Assembly (NCBI GenBank): GCA_031263445.1
Contig: JAISFV010000055.1
Location: forward strand, 1-32,491
From: Synergistaceae bacterium
Lineage (GTDB): Bacteria; Synergistota; Synergistia; Synergistales; Synergistaceae
Reading direction: 5' to 3'
DNA length: 32,491 bases
A program made the position numbers and the translations under genes. The notes under the pieces were generated by a model that worked only from the letters and a program-made list of their open reading frames with translations, had not been told where the DNA came from and searched no databases. Below, in pieces: positions 1 through 7,809 of the stretch (the first letter of the stretch is position 1; the number at the start of each line of letters is the position of its first letter).

Positions 1-743
1 AGATACATTCCATCGGCCTCCTTTATCTCATAGGCATCGTAAAATCCGTCGCTGCTTGAGAGTTGCACATTAACCCGCAGTTTTCCGGGAGAGTGCACAT
101 CTTCCGTCAACAGGCGCAGCGCGAACTCCGGTCTTATTTTCAACCTCCGTATCGTTGCCCATTGTCTGAAGAAGTCGGGAAGCGAGGCGTCCGGTATGGC
201 TTTCGCCGCTTCCAGAGCGACGGAGAGGCCTCCGGCGTCCGCAGTATTTTCGCCGAGGGTCAATGAGCCGTTTATCTTGCCTCCCTCATACGGAATCCCG
301 TCCATAATCAACGAGCTTGCCTGTGAGGATATATCCTCCATGTTCTTGATGTTTTCAATGCGCGCGAAATCCGCAGAGGCTGGAGTGAACCCGGTTGAGT
401 TTCGCGCGCCGGAATCGAGGAACATCATATAATATTGGGCTGCCATATCAGTGACAGGGTCCTCAGAGCTTTTTACGGCCAAATTTTCAAGATCGCCCGT
501 CAGAGTTTTTGCAATCTCGTCCTGAATCTCGTTGAAAACGGCGACTCTGCCTTTATCGGGTGGTATTTCCGTCTTCGCGAGCCAGTCAGCGTTTACATAC
601 GCGTAATAGTCGTCCTCCAGGCGGACGCTGGCGTTTTCGTCGCCTCCGCTGCCACCGCAGCCTCCCGAAGCTGCCATAAAAGAAAATAGCGCAACAAGTA
701 AGAGAACCCAGAAAATAACCCTACATTTTCCCATGATAGACAA
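1..743 (-). CDS. M13 (neprilysin-family) lipoprotein lacking the catalytic middle; C-terminus cut by window edge
   Basis: The reading frame is open from a TTG at 743 (GGGAGG on the - strand at 749-754, spacing 5) or an ATG at 734, and runs off the window at base 1. The N-terminus is a signal peptide with a Cys after Ala-Ser-Gly-Gly, so a lipoprotein is likely although the lipobox is imperfect. It then reads DDYYAYVNADWLAKTEIP, the typical start of M13 metallopeptidases, and later KINGSLTLGENTADAGGL and EDVHSPGKLRVN, the C-terminal third of the same family including the GENxAD zinc/aspartate motif and the His and Arg of the substrate site. The roughly 350-400 residues between them, including HExxH, are absent although the frame is intact. 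Family members have about 650-700 residues; this one would have about 255-260. It is probably not a peptidase. It could be a decayed paralogue, a real small binding protein, or a recombination or assembly artefact. Confidence 0.8.
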   Translation of the reverse strand, partial: MSIMGKCRVIFWVLLLVALFSFMAASGGCGGSGGDENASVRLEDDYYAYVNADWLAKTEIPPDKGRVAVFNEIQDEIAKTLTGDLENLAVKSSEDPVTDMAAQYYMMFLDSGARNSTGFTPASADFARIENIKNMEDISSQASSLIMDGIPYEGGKINGSLTLGENTADAGGLSVALEAAKAIPDASLPDFFRQWATIRRLKIRPEFALRLLTEDVHSPGKLRVNVQLSSSDGFYDAYEIKEADGMY

Positions 744-792
744 ACAAACCTCCCAAGTTTTATCTTGTCTCAGGAATTTCTAGAATACCTCT

Positions 793-801
793 ATATTAGC
801 A
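793..801 (-). promoter_or_regulatory. Extended -10 promoter for the M13-like gene
   Basis: On the - strand the sequence reads TGC-TAATAT, an extended -10 element, about 50 nt before the start codon and in an AT-rich patch. No good -35 hexamer is present at 17 nt; TGGACA lies 19 nt upstream. This is a motif match only. Confidence 0.4.
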
Positions 802-953
802 TATATAAGTAAATCAATGTCCATAACGTAACAGAATCCGGTGAAGGGTCAGTCAACGCCGAAAAGAAACGCCGCCAGACATCATCCAAATGCAGATACT
901 GTCGCAGGGGCAATGGCATAGCGGGAAAACCAGAGGGCAAAGAGCCGAAAACT

Positions 954-962
954 TGATATAAT
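954..962 (+). promoter_or_regulatory. Extended -10 promoter for the Rpn-like gene
   Basis: TGA-TATAAT, a perfect -10 with the TGn extension, sits 28 nt before the GTG start at 991. The -35 region at 17-18 nt is unlike TTGACA. A purine-rich GGGGG sequence near 978-983 is the likely ribosome binding site. Confidence 0.5.
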
Positions 963-990
963 GTCCTTGTAGACTAAGGGGGATGGTGCG

Positions 991-1905
991 GTGTACATAG
1001 GTGAAAGCTGGATTGACCGATGCTGGAAAGATGTGATCAAAGAAAATCTGGACGACGCGATATCCTTTTTTATGCCAGGCCTCGCGGAGTTGCGGGATTA
1101 TTCGATAAAACCAGGTGCGGCGGATCCGGAACACCCATCCATAGGAGGCAAGTCGAACAAGGGTAAAAGGACTTCGGACTTGTGCGTATCCATGCCGCTC
1201 TTGAGCGGCGCGGAGTCGCGGGCGATCTTTTTGATCGAGCAGCAGCATGAGCGGGATGATACACTGCCGCTCCGCATTTTTCAGAGTTACTACCGTGCGA
1301 GTGACAAATACGCGGCCCCAGTCACGTCGCTTGCCATCTACACTGGTACATCCGATCCTGTAGACACTTACGCCAGAGATTGGATGGGTACGTCGGTTTA
1401 TTTCAAGTATAACGCCTACAGTGTGGGCAGAGCCGATGGGGATGAATTGAAACAGGACGCCCGAAATTTTGCCCTGCCTGTCCTGACGGCAAAAAGAATG
1501 CTGGAAGCGGGGAGAAAAGCGCGGAAGCGCGGGGAATATTCCCTTGAGCTTCTCGAACTCATAGGAGAGAGGGACTTTGACTGTGAGAAAGCATGGTCGT
1601 TCCAGAAATTCACATACCGTTTACTGCAAATAGACAAAGACGATATTGACCCAAAGATCAGGGGGGTGTGGAAAATGCAGTTCAGGCCGATTGATGAAGT
1701 GGTCATGGATATTCGCATACGCGACGCCGAGGAATTTGGCATGGAAAAGGGCATGGAAAAGGGCATGGAATATGGCATGGAAAAGGGCATGGAGAAAGGC
1801 AAGGCTGATGTAGCACGGAATTTCTTAAAAATGGGCTTGCCGCTTGACCAGATAGCGCAGGGGACAGGCCTTTCGGTTGAGGAAATCAGCAGTCTTCGCC
1901 AATAG
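991..1905 (+). CDS. Rpn/YhgA-like PD-(D/E)XK nuclease family protein
   Basis: This 304-residue protein belongs to the Rpn family (often annotated 'putative transposase, YhgA-like' or recombination-promoting nuclease). Rpn proteins are PD-(D/E)XK DNA endonucleases that stimulate RecA-independent recombination; they are not true transposases. Seen here: RTSDLCVSMPL followed by IFLIEQQHERDDTLPLRIF, matching the family's D...xExQ core with the conserved 'mp.R....Y' segment (residues about 60-105), then a helical region. The C-terminus has five four-residue GMEK/GMEY repeats and a short segment, LPLDQIAQGTGLSVEEISSL, that resembles a helix-turn-helix and is common at the end of these proteins. GTG start at 991, because the reading frame is closed just upstream. 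It has its own promoter and stands alone between genes of other functions, as is usual for these multicopy genes. Confidence 0.8.
   Translation: MYIGESWIDRCWKDVIKENLDDAISFFMPGLAELRDYSIKPGAADPEHPSIGGKSNKGKRTSDLCVSMPLLSGAESRAIFLIEQQHERDDTLPLRIFQSYYRASDKYAAPVTSLAIYTGTSDPVDTYARDWMGTSVYFKYNAYSVGRADGDELKQDARNFALPVLTAKRMLEAGRKARKRGEYSLELLELIGERDFDCEKAWSFQKFTYRLLQIDKDDIDPKIRGVWKMQFRPIDEVVMDIRIRDAEEFGMEKGMEKGMEYGMEKGMEKGKADVARNFLKMGLPLDQIAQGTGLSVEEISSLRQ
1741..1800 (+). repeat. 12-bp tandem repeat, five units, inside the Rpn-like gene
   Basis: Five 12-bp units (ATGGAAAAGGGC and close variants; the third has TAT for AAG and the fifth has synonymous changes) encode MEKG repeated five times. Being a multiple of 3, copy number can change without breaking the frame. 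Confidence 0.9.
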
Positions 1906-2061
1906 GAATTCAATACTGCCAGTCAAATGGCGGCGGCATTCCTTAAAGATTTATTGAGGGTGGGTTCTAATGGCGGAGTGCGAAAAGCGATGGTTTACAG
2001 TTGTACTGACTGGCCGCTGTGGGAACGAGGTTAGCTGCCCCCATAGCGGCTGTGATACAGA

Positions 2062-2100
2062 GCAGCCCGGCTGCAGCAAAAGCGCCGGGCTGCTTCTTTT
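2062..2100 (+). terminator. Rho-independent terminator upstream of rpsO
   Basis: GCAGCCCGGC at 2062-2071 pairs perfectly with GCCGGGCTGC at 2084-2093, a 10-bp GC-rich stem with a 12-nt loop, followed by TTCTTTTT. It would stop transcripts from the Rpn-like gene, 157 nt upstream, or from an intervening small RNA. Confidence 0.85.
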
Positions 2101-2149
2101 TCGGCTGTTTTAGAGGACGCCGGCTGCGTGGCCGTAACGACATTTTTTA

Positions 2150-2158
2150 TGCTATAAT
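2150..2158 (+). promoter_or_regulatory. Extended -10 promoter for rpsO
   Basis: TGC-TATAAT is a perfect extended -10 element 80 nt upstream of the rpsO start and just downstream of the terminator. The -35 region is not recognisable, as at several other promoters in this window. Confidence 0.55.
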
Positions 2159-2178
2159 CTCCTGACCCTCTACACGGA

Positions 2179-2198
2179 CTGCCGTTATGACACGGTAG
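2179..2198 (+). promoter_or_regulatory. rpsO: Hairpin in the rpsO leader, possible S15 autoregulatory site
   Basis: CTGCCGT at 2179-2185 can pair with ACGGTAG at 2192-2198 (7 bp, one G-U pair, 6-nt loop). Ribosomal protein S15 is known to repress its own mRNA through leader structures in several bacteria, using different RNA folds. Position fits; nothing more specific can be seen. Confidence 0.3.
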
Positions 2199-2237
2199 CC
2201 TGGGTTTTGGGATTTTACTTTTTTAGGAGTGAAGGCA

Positions 2238-2504
2238 TTGATCGACAAGGAACTGAAGCAAGAGGTAATCGAAAAGTACAGGACGCACGGCGCGGACACA
2301 GGCTCGCCTGAGGTTCAGGTGGCGATACTGACGACGAGGATCAGGCAGCTCACAGAACACATGAAGATCCACAAGAAGGACTTCCACTCAAGGCGCGGGC
2401 TCCTCATAATGGTAGGGAAGAGGCGAAAACTCCTCCAGTACCTCCGTAACAAGGATTTCACGCGCTATCAGTCCCTAATCCAGAGCTTAGAGCTGCGCCA
2501 TTGA
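2238..2504 (+). CDS. rpsO: 30S ribosomal protein S15
   Basis: S15 binds 16S rRNA early in 30S assembly and takes part in an intersubunit bridge. The 88-residue product has the usual length and conserved sequence: [11 protein letters not shown] near residue 21, H-x4-H-x2-DFHSRRGLL around 41-53, and [12 protein letters not shown] near 61-72. The start chosen is TTG 2238, giving [14 protein letters not shown], which matches the family N-terminus; AGGAG at 2225-2229 lies 8 nt upstream. A GTG at 2229 is in frame but overlaps that ribosome binding site. The gene has its own promoter and ends at a terminator before pnp, the common rpsO-pnp order. Confidence 0.97.
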   Translation: MIDKELKQEVIEKYRTHGADTGSPEVQVAILTTRIRQLTEHMKIHKKDFHSRRGLLIMVGKRRKLLQYLRNKDFTRYQSLIQSLELRH

Positions 2505-2540
2505 CGTGCAAATGACCGCAAAAATACAATAAGGTTATCC

Positions 2541-2588
2541 AGGGGATCATGCAAAAACCGCCGTGCGGTTTTGGGATCCCCTTTTTTA
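2541..2588 (+). terminator. Rho-independent terminator between rpsO and pnp
   Basis: AGGGGATC at 2541-2548 pairs with GATCCCCT at 2575-2582, and inside it AAAACCG pairs with CGGTTTT, making a long stacked hairpin ending in a T run. It separates rpsO from pnp; some read-through is likely, since the two genes are often co-transcribed. Confidence 0.85.
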
Positions 2589-2677
2589 CGTATTTTTAAC
2601 TGCGTATATTAAAACATGTGATATCATTTCGAAGTTGTAAAAATTATAGAAAAGAGTACAAAGAGGAGGAAAAAGCA

Positions 2678-4933
2678 ATGGCTGAAACATTTAGCCTCGA
2701 GATCGGCGGGAAGGCCGTCTCATTCGAAACGGGGCGTATGGCGAAACAGGCTAACGCGTCCATTCTCGCGCAGTGCGGGGAGACCGTCGTCCTCGTCACT
2801 TCCGTGATGTCGGACAAGCTGCGCGAGGGGCTGGATTTCTTTCCGCTCCTTGTGGATTACGAGGAACGGTACTATTCCGCCGGGAAGATCCCAGGCGGCT
2901 TCATAAAGCGCGAAGGGCGTCCCACCGAGTCGGCTGTGCTGTCCGCGCGCGTGATAGACCGCTCGATACGCTCCCTGTTCCCTGAGCATATGCGCTATGA
3001 TGTCCACGCCGTTAGCACCGTCCTGTCGGTGGATCAGGTGATAGCCCCCAACATCCTGTCCATAAACGCCGTCTCGGCCGCGCTCGCTATTTCCGACATA
3101 CCCTGGGGCGGCCCCATAGGCGCGGTCAAGATAGGGTACGTTGACGGTGCGTTCGTGGTGAACCCGACGGAGGAGGAGATGAAACGTAGCACGCTGGATC
3201 TCACCGTCGCGGGACACAGGGGCGGGATAACGATGGTCGAGGCCGGAGCGGACGAAGCTCCTGAGAGCCTGCTCATAGACGCGCTCGAGCTAGCGCAGGG
3301 CGAGATAAACAAAATCGTGGACTTTATACTTGAAATGAGGGCAAAAGTCGGAAAGGACAAGATAACGATCCCTGATCCGGCGCGTATAGAGGAGATCGAC
3401 GGCTGGGTGGACGCAAACCTGTGGGACGACATATACGGGGCGATACAGATTCACGGCAAGGCAGAACGCGCCGCCGCCCTGTCAGCGATATCGCAGCGGG
3501 CCGCCGACAACTTCTCAGAGCCTTACCCCGACTCCAAGCCCTATATCGCGGCGCTCATGGACAGGCTCACTAAAAAAGGCGTCCGTAAACTCATACTGGA
3601 CGACAAGCGCCGGGCGGACGGCAGGGCTATGGACGAGATTCGCCCCATTTCCTGCGAGGTCGGCGTGCTTCCCAGGACCCACGGGAGCGCGCTCTTCACC
3701 AGAGGCGAGACACAGTCCCTCTCGGTCACGACGCTGGGCATGGTCGGTACGGACGACCAGATGCTGGACGGGCTCAAGTGGGACGAGCCTGCCAAGCGCT
3801 TCCTGCTTCACTACAATTTCCCGCCCTATTCCGTGGGCGAGGTGCGGCCGATGCGCGGCCCCGGACGCCGCGAGATCGGGCACGGCGCGCTGGCGGAGCG
3901 GGCTCTCAAGCTCATGATGCCGTCCGAGGATGATTTCCCCTACGTCGTGCGGATGGTCTCCGATATCCTGGAGTCGAACGGCTCCAGCTCCATGGCCAGC
4001 GTCTGCGGCGGGAGCCTTTCGATGATGGACGCGGGCATCCCGGTAAAAAAGCCGGTCGCAGGCATCGCCATGGGCCTGATCGCTGACGACGGCAATGTCG
4101 GCATACTGACTGACATTCAGGGCCTCGAGGATCACTACGGTGACATGGACTTCAAGGTCGCCGGGACGAGGGACGGCGTCACAGCCCTCCAGATGGACAA
4201 CAAGGCCGGCGGCATAACGAGGGGGATACTGGAACGGGCGCTCGAACAGGCCAGGGCGGCCAGGCTGCGCATACTTGACATCATGGCTATGGCCATCGAC
4301 AAGGCACGGCCCGAGATATCGCCCAACGCGCCGCGCATACTGACCATTTCGATAGACCCTGAAAAGATACGCGACGTCATTGGCCCGGGCGGGAAGATCA
4401 TCCGCTCCATAGTCGCCCAGACGGGCGCTAAGATAGACGTCGGCGACGACGGGCGCGTATTCATCTCCGCCATGGAATCCGACTCGGCTCATGCCGCTTT
4501 GAAAATCATAAACGACCTCACTAGGGAGGTAAAGGCGGGGGAGTTCTTCGTGGGCAAGGTGACGCGGATGATAAACTTCGGGGCTTTTATAGAGATACTG
4601 CCAGGCAAGGAGGGGCTGCTTCACGTGAGCGAGATCAGCGTGAACCATATCCCCAAGATCGACGACGCTTTCTCCACAGGGGACGAAGTCTTGGTCGTAG
4701 TCAAGGAAATAGACGACATGAACAGGATAAACCTCTCCCGCAGGCGGGCAATAGACCAAAAAGCGGCCGTCATGGCGGACGCGGCGCTCGCCGCGCAGCT
4801 CCAGACCGAACTCGAGCGCGAGGAGCGGTACTCCGCCTTTCCGAAGGGCGAGGGCGGCCCGAGGCGCGACTTTAGGCCGGGCTTCGACAGGCCACGCAAC
4901 GGCGGGAACCGCCCTGACCGTCGCCCAAGGTGA
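2678..4933 (+). CDS. pnp: Polyribonucleotide nucleotidyltransferase (PNPase)
   Basis: PNPase degrades RNA 3'-to-5' by phosphorolysis in the cytoplasm and can also add nucleotides. The 751-residue protein has two RNase PH-like halves (about 5-220 and 310-540) flanking a helical linker, a KH domain with GPGG near residue 569, and an S1 domain at about 624-690. The catalytic part [13 protein letters not shown] near 484-497 keeps both aspartates and the lysine known from E. coli. [23 protein letters not shown]-type loop sequence is also present. Start at ATG 2678 because GAGGAGGA at 2663-2670 lies 7 nt upstream. A weak promoter (TTAACT at 2596, TGATAT at 2619) may lie after the rpsO terminator. 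Unusual: a C-terminal tail of about 30 residues rich in Arg, Gly, Pro and Asp, making it longer than the usual 700-715. Confidence 0.97.
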   Translation: MAETFSLEIGGKAVSFETGRMAKQANASILAQCGETVVLVTSVMSDKLREGLDFFPLLVDYEERYYSAGKIPGGFIKREGRPTESAVLSARVIDRSIRSLFPEHMRYDVHAVSTVLSVDQVIAPNILSINAVSAALAISDIPWGGPIGAVKIGYVDGAFVVNPTEEEMKRSTLDLTVAGHRGGITMVEAGADEAPESLLIDALELAQGEINKIVDFILEMRAKVGKDKITIPDPARIEEIDGWVDANLWDDIYGAIQIHGKAERAAALSAISQRAADNFSEPYPDSKPYIAALMDRLTKKGVRKLILDDKRRADGRAMDEIRPISCEVGVLPRTHGSALFTRGETQSLSVTTLGMVGTDDQMLDGLKWDEPAKRFLLHYNFPPYSVGEVRPMRGPGRREIGHGALAERALKLMMPSEDDFPYVVRMVSDILESNGSSSMASVCGGSLSMMDAGIPVKKPVAGIAMGLIADDGNVGILTDIQGLEDHYGDMDFKVAGTRDGVTALQMDNKAGGITRGILERALEQARAARLRILDIMAMAIDKARPEISPNAPRILTISIDPEKIRDVIGPGGKIIRSIVAQTGAKIDVGDDGRVFISAMESDSAHAALKIINDLTREVKAGEFFVGKVTRMINFGAFIEILPGKEGLLHVSEISVNHIPKIDDAFSTGDEVLVVVKEIDDMNRINLSRRRAIDQKAAVMADAALAAQLQTELEREERYSAFPKGEGGPRRDFRPGFDRPRNGGNRPDRRPR

Positions 4934-4946
4934 CGCCGCAGCCGTC

Positions 4947-5402
4947 ATGGGCCTCGAAGGGCAGTTGACGGTAAAGTTCAGGAGGGACGCCGCGACGGCC
5001 GACATCCCGCTGCCCTCTTACGCTACCGCAGGGTCGGCCGGCATCGACCTCCGCGCCTCTGAAGCAGCCACGATAGCCCCCGGGGCGTTCATGGCGGTCG
5101 GCACCGGGCTTTACGTCGAGATACCCTCCGGATACGAGGGGCAGGTGCGTCCTAGGAGCGGCTTCGCGGCTAAACACGGCGTCACGCTGCTCAACTCGCC
5201 CGGAACCATCGACTCGGACTACAGGGGCGAGATCCACGTGATACTGATCAACCACGGGGGGGACGTCTTCACGGTGTCGCCTGGGGACAGGATAGCCCAG
5301 CTCGTATTCGCCCCCGTGGCCCGCGCCGAGCTGGCCTGGTGCGGTGAGCTTTCAGATTCCGAACGTGGAGCAGGGGGGTTCGGCAGCACTGGCGTGAAGT
5401 AA
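4947..5402 (+). CDS. dut: Deoxyuridine 5'-triphosphate nucleotidohydrolase (dUTPase)
   Basis: dUTPase hydrolyses dUTP to dUMP and pyrophosphate, keeping uracil out of DNA and supplying dTMP synthesis. The 151-residue product is the normal size for the trimeric family. The five motifs are visible: [10 protein letters not shown] (near 28), [11 protein letters not shown] (near 69), the [14 protein letters not shown] segment with its catalytic Asp (near 83), [11 protein letters not shown] (near 112) and the C-terminal GAGGFGSTG that closes over the active site. Start ATG 4947, 13 nt after the pnp stop; no strong ribosome binding site is seen, suggesting translational coupling to pnp. Confidence 0.95.
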   Translation: MGLEGQLTVKFRRDAATADIPLPSYATAGSAGIDLRASEAATIAPGAFMAVGTGLYVEIPSGYEGQVRPRSGFAAKHGVTLLNSPGTIDSDYRGEIHVILINHGGDVFTVSPGDRIAQLVFAPVARAELAWCGELSDSERGAGGFGSTGVK

Positions 5403-5424
5403 GGCTGTAAAATAATTGAAAGAG

Positions 5425-5433
5425 TGTTAAAAT
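5425..5433 (+). promoter_or_regulatory. Possible extended -10 promoter for thrS
   Basis: TGT-TAAAAT lies 68 nt before the thrS start in an AT-rich gap after dut. The -35 position holds CTGTAA, a poor match. The same TGTTAAAAT sequence occurs upstream of def. Confidence 0.4.
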
Positions 5434-5458
5434 TCAGTCAAGTTTTTTGACGTGCCTG

Positions 5459-5478
5459 CCGCGCTGAAAAACGCGCGG
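5459..5478 (+). promoter_or_regulatory. Hairpin in the thrS leader
   Basis: CCGCGC at 5459-5464 pairs with GCGCGG at 5473-5478 around an A-rich loop, just upstream of the AAAGGAGA ribosome binding site at 5486-5493. There is no room for a T-box. An attenuator-like or translational role is possible but unproven. Confidence 0.35.
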
Positions 5479-5500
5479 GGCTGTTAAAGGAGATGGTAGC

Positions 5501-7393
5501 ATGGCTCGTTTTGTTGGGCCCGGGGGCGAGACTTCAGACGGCGAAAGGACGACCCCGTTTGACCTTTTCAAGGAGTGGGGCGTAAAGGACGCCATAGCGG
5601 CCACCATAGACGGGGAGAAGGCAGACCTCCACAGGGATATTTCGGGCGGCGGGACAGTCCTTCCGATTAACCCTCAGACTGCCGAGGGGCTGGACATACT
5701 GCGGCACTCGGCGTCACACCTCATGGCTCAGGCCATACTGAGGCTCTATCCGGGCGCTCTCTTCGGGGTGGGGCCGTCTATAAAGGACGGCTTTTACTAT
5801 GACGTCCAGTTCCCCAAGCCGATAACGGACGCGGATCTCCCAGCCATAGAGAGCGAAATGAAAAAGATATCGAAGGAGAAGCTCCGCATAGAGAGGCTCG
5901 ACGTGACGGCGGAAGAGGCGCTGGAGCGATTCAGGCAGGATCCGTTCAAGACGGAGATCATAAAGGACATCGCGCAGGAGCGGGTGTCACTCTACGGGCA
6001 AGGAGAGTTCTGGGATCTCTGCCGCGGCCCTCACGTCCCCAACACCGGCTACCTGAAGCACTTCAAGCTGCTCTCGCTGGCGGGCGCTTACTGGAAGGGC
6101 AGCGAGAAGAATGCCATGCTCACGAGGATATACGGCACCGCTTTCGCGGACGCCGAGTCGCTTGAGCTTTACCTAAAGCGCATGGAGGAGGCACGCCTCC
6201 GCGACCACAGGAAGCTGGGGCGCGAACTCGACCTCTACAGCTTCCAGCCTGAAGGCCCCGGGTTCCCCTTCTTCCACCCAAAGGGCGTGGAGCTGATGAA
6301 CAAGCTGCTGGAGTTCTGGAGGCACGAACACAGACGTCGCGGCTACAGCGAGATAAAGACGCCCATACTGCTCGACCGCGAGCTATGGCAGCGCTCCGGC
6401 CACATGGACTATTACAGCGAGAACATGTATTTCACGGAGATAGACGAGAGGCAGTTCGCCATAAAACCGATGAATTGCCCCGGCGGCATCATATACTACC
6501 AGACGTCGCGGCGCAGCTACAGGGAAATGCCCATGCGCGTCGCGGAACTGGGCACTGTCCACAGGCACGAACGCTCCGGCGTCCTTCACGGCCTCATGCG
6601 CGTCCGCTGCTTCACACAGGATGACGCCCATATCTACTGCACGGAGGATCAGGTCGAGAACGAGCTCAAGGGCGTGATGGATCTGGACAGGTATGTCTAC
6701 GGCGTGTTCGGGTTCAAGTTCGCGGTGGAACTCTCCACGCGCCCCGAAAAAGCGATGGGGGATCCTGCGAGATGGGAACTCGCCGAGAAAAAACTGCAAA
6801 ACGCGCTCGAAGAGACGGGAACGCCATATAAGGTCAACCCTGGCGACGGCGCGTTTTACGGTCCTAAGATCGACTACCACCTGGAGGACAGCATTGGCAG
6901 GACATGGCAGTGCGGGACGGTTCAGCTCGACTTCCAGTTGCCGGAAAAGTTCGACATGAACTATATCGGCGCGGACGGAGCGGAACACCGCCCGGTCATG
7001 CTGCACCGGACGATACTCGGCAGCATGGAGCGCTTCATCGGCATACTTGTTGAACACTACGCGGGCGCCTTTCCCTTCTGGCTCGCGCCGGTCCAGGCCA
7101 AGATCATCCCTGTGACGCTTGATCATGAACCTTACGCGCGAGAGCTCCAGTCAGACCTCGCCGCGTCAGGCATCAGGGTCGAGCGCGACGGGCGGGACGA
7201 GAAGCTGGGCAAAAAGATCCGCGACGCTCAGATGGAGAAGGTACCATACATGCTCGTGGTCGGCGCAAAGGAGGCGGAATGGCGTTCTGTCTCTGTGAGG
7301 TCACACACGGGCGGCGAACTGGGCAGCAAGACATGGGACGATCTGAAATCTCTGTTCGAATCTGAGTTCGACCCGATCGGTCGTCGTCGATAA
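5501..7393 (+). CDS. thrS: Threonine--tRNA ligase
   Basis: ThrRS charges tRNA-Thr in the cytoplasm. The 630-residue product has the standard order: N-terminal TGS-like domain (residues about 15-60), the editing/SAD domain with HSASH at 69-73 and a later RGPHVP segment, a class II catalytic core starting near 250 with MNCPGG (the zinc-binding Cys at 326), VHRHERSG and FTQDDAHIYC, a motif 3-like MLHRTILGSMERF with its arginine, and a C-terminal anticodon-binding domain from about 535. All expected parts are present, so it should be active. ATG 5501 has AAAGGAGA 7 nt upstream. The gene follows dut after a 98-nt gap that may contain its own promoter. Confidence 0.97.
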   Translation: MARFVGPGGETSDGERTTPFDLFKEWGVKDAIAATIDGEKADLHRDISGGGTVLPINPQTAEGLDILRHSASHLMAQAILRLYPGALFGVGPSIKDGFYYDVQFPKPITDADLPAIESEMKKISKEKLRIERLDVTAEEALERFRQDPFKTEIIKDIAQERVSLYGQGEFWDLCRGPHVPNTGYLKHFKLLSLAGAYWKGSEKNAMLTRIYGTAFADAESLELYLKRMEEARLRDHRKLGRELDLYSFQPEGPGFPFFHPKGVELMNKLLEFWRHEHRRRGYSEIKTPILLDRELWQRSGHMDYYSENMYFTEIDERQFAIKPMNCPGGIIYYQTSRRSYREMPMRVAELGTVHRHERSGVLHGLMRVRCFTQDDAHIYCTEDQVENELKGVMDLDRYVYGVFGFKFAVELSTRPEKAMGDPARWELAEKKLQNALEETGTPYKVNPGDGAFYGPKIDYHLEDSIGRTWQCGTVQLDFQLPEKFDMNYIGADGAEHRPVMLHRTILGSMERFIGILVEHYAGAFPFWLAPVQAKIIPVTLDHEPYARELQSDLAASGIRVERDGRDEKLGKKIRDAQMEKVPYMLVVGAKEAEWRSVSVRSHTGGELGSKTWDDLKSLFESEFDPIGRRR

Positions 7394-7410
7394 GAGGGGA
7401 GGTGGGCTGA

Positions 7411-7809
7411 TTGGCAACGGTTGACCAACATTCGAAGGACGGGCGGCATTTTGTGGAGCGCAGACAGGGAAGGGACTGGATGGCCAAGGCGATCTCGATC
7501 TTTACTGCGATGGGGTGGCTGCTGGCCATGGCTATGCTCTTGCTCTTCAGCAAGGCTCAGCCGGGGACGGAGAATTTTATCACCAAGGTGCTGAAAATTC
7601 AGGTCGACGCATACTACAACTCGCATTTTCTCTGGCTCTCCCTCTATTCGCTCATCGCGGCGTTCGTATTCTGCCTGTTCGGCGTATTGTTCACCATAAT
7701 GCGCTCGCGCCGCAAGACCGACCGCTTCAGCAAGCCGCTGATCTTCCTCAGCGTCATGTCGGCTGTAGGGATTTTCCTGTTCCTGTCGGTGTTTCATACG
7801 AGGATGTAG
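7411..7809 (+). CDS. Small membrane protein of unknown function
   Basis: A 132-residue protein with a short polar N-terminus (residues 1-24, many charges) and three hydrophobic segments at roughly 27-46, 68-92 and 108-127, separated by a soluble stretch (48-66) and a basic loop (RSRRKTDR near 98). That pattern indicates an inner-membrane protein with a cytoplasmic N-terminus if the positive-inside rule holds. I do not recognise a family. TTG start at 7411 is supported by a strong GGGGAGGTGG ribosome binding site at 7397-7405. It follows thrS by 17 nt and is probably in its transcript. Reading frame use past the stop (7810-7911) is noted separately. Confidence 0.75.
   Translation: MATVDQHSKDGRHFVERRQGRDWMAKAISIFTAMGWLLAMAMLLLFSKAQPGTENFITKVLKIQVDAYYNSHFLWLSLYSLIAAFVFCLFGVLFTIMRSRRKTDRFSKPLIFLSVMSAVGIFLFLSVFHTRM

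Larger units (their letters stand above)
1906..2237 (+). other. Intergenic region with two hairpins, a terminator and the rpsO leader
   Basis: This 332-nt gap lacks a convincing gene. It holds an 11-bp stem (2013-2023 pairing with 2040-2050, one G-U pair), then the terminator hairpin at 2062-2098, the rpsO promoter at 2150-2158 and a leader hairpin at 2179-2198. A 47-codon frame from ATG 1970 to TAG 2113 encodes a Cys-rich peptide (CGNEVSCPHSGC), but it reads through both hairpins and the terminator and has no clear ribosome binding site, so it is not called as a gene. A stem plus terminator unit of about 100 nt could be a small RNA. Confidence 0.5.

Noticed and set aside
63-689. Three + strand frames at the start of the window
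   Set aside because: They lie opposite the M13-like gene on the - strand, which has a signal peptide, a start with ribosome binding site and family motifs.
991-1905. Rpn-like gene as a mobile element
   Set aside because: The family is often labelled transposase, but it has PD-(D/E)XK nuclease features and no terminal repeats flank it here.
3515-5005. Long open frame on the - strand opposite pnp (about 496 codons)
   Set aside because: It lies opposite the unmistakable pnp and dut genes; GC-rich coding DNA often leaves such frames open. Its translation is low in complexity and resembles no protein family.
5403-5500. T-box riboswitch upstream of thrS
   Set aside because: The gap of 98 nt is too short and lacks the T-box sequence and its terminator/antiterminator pair.
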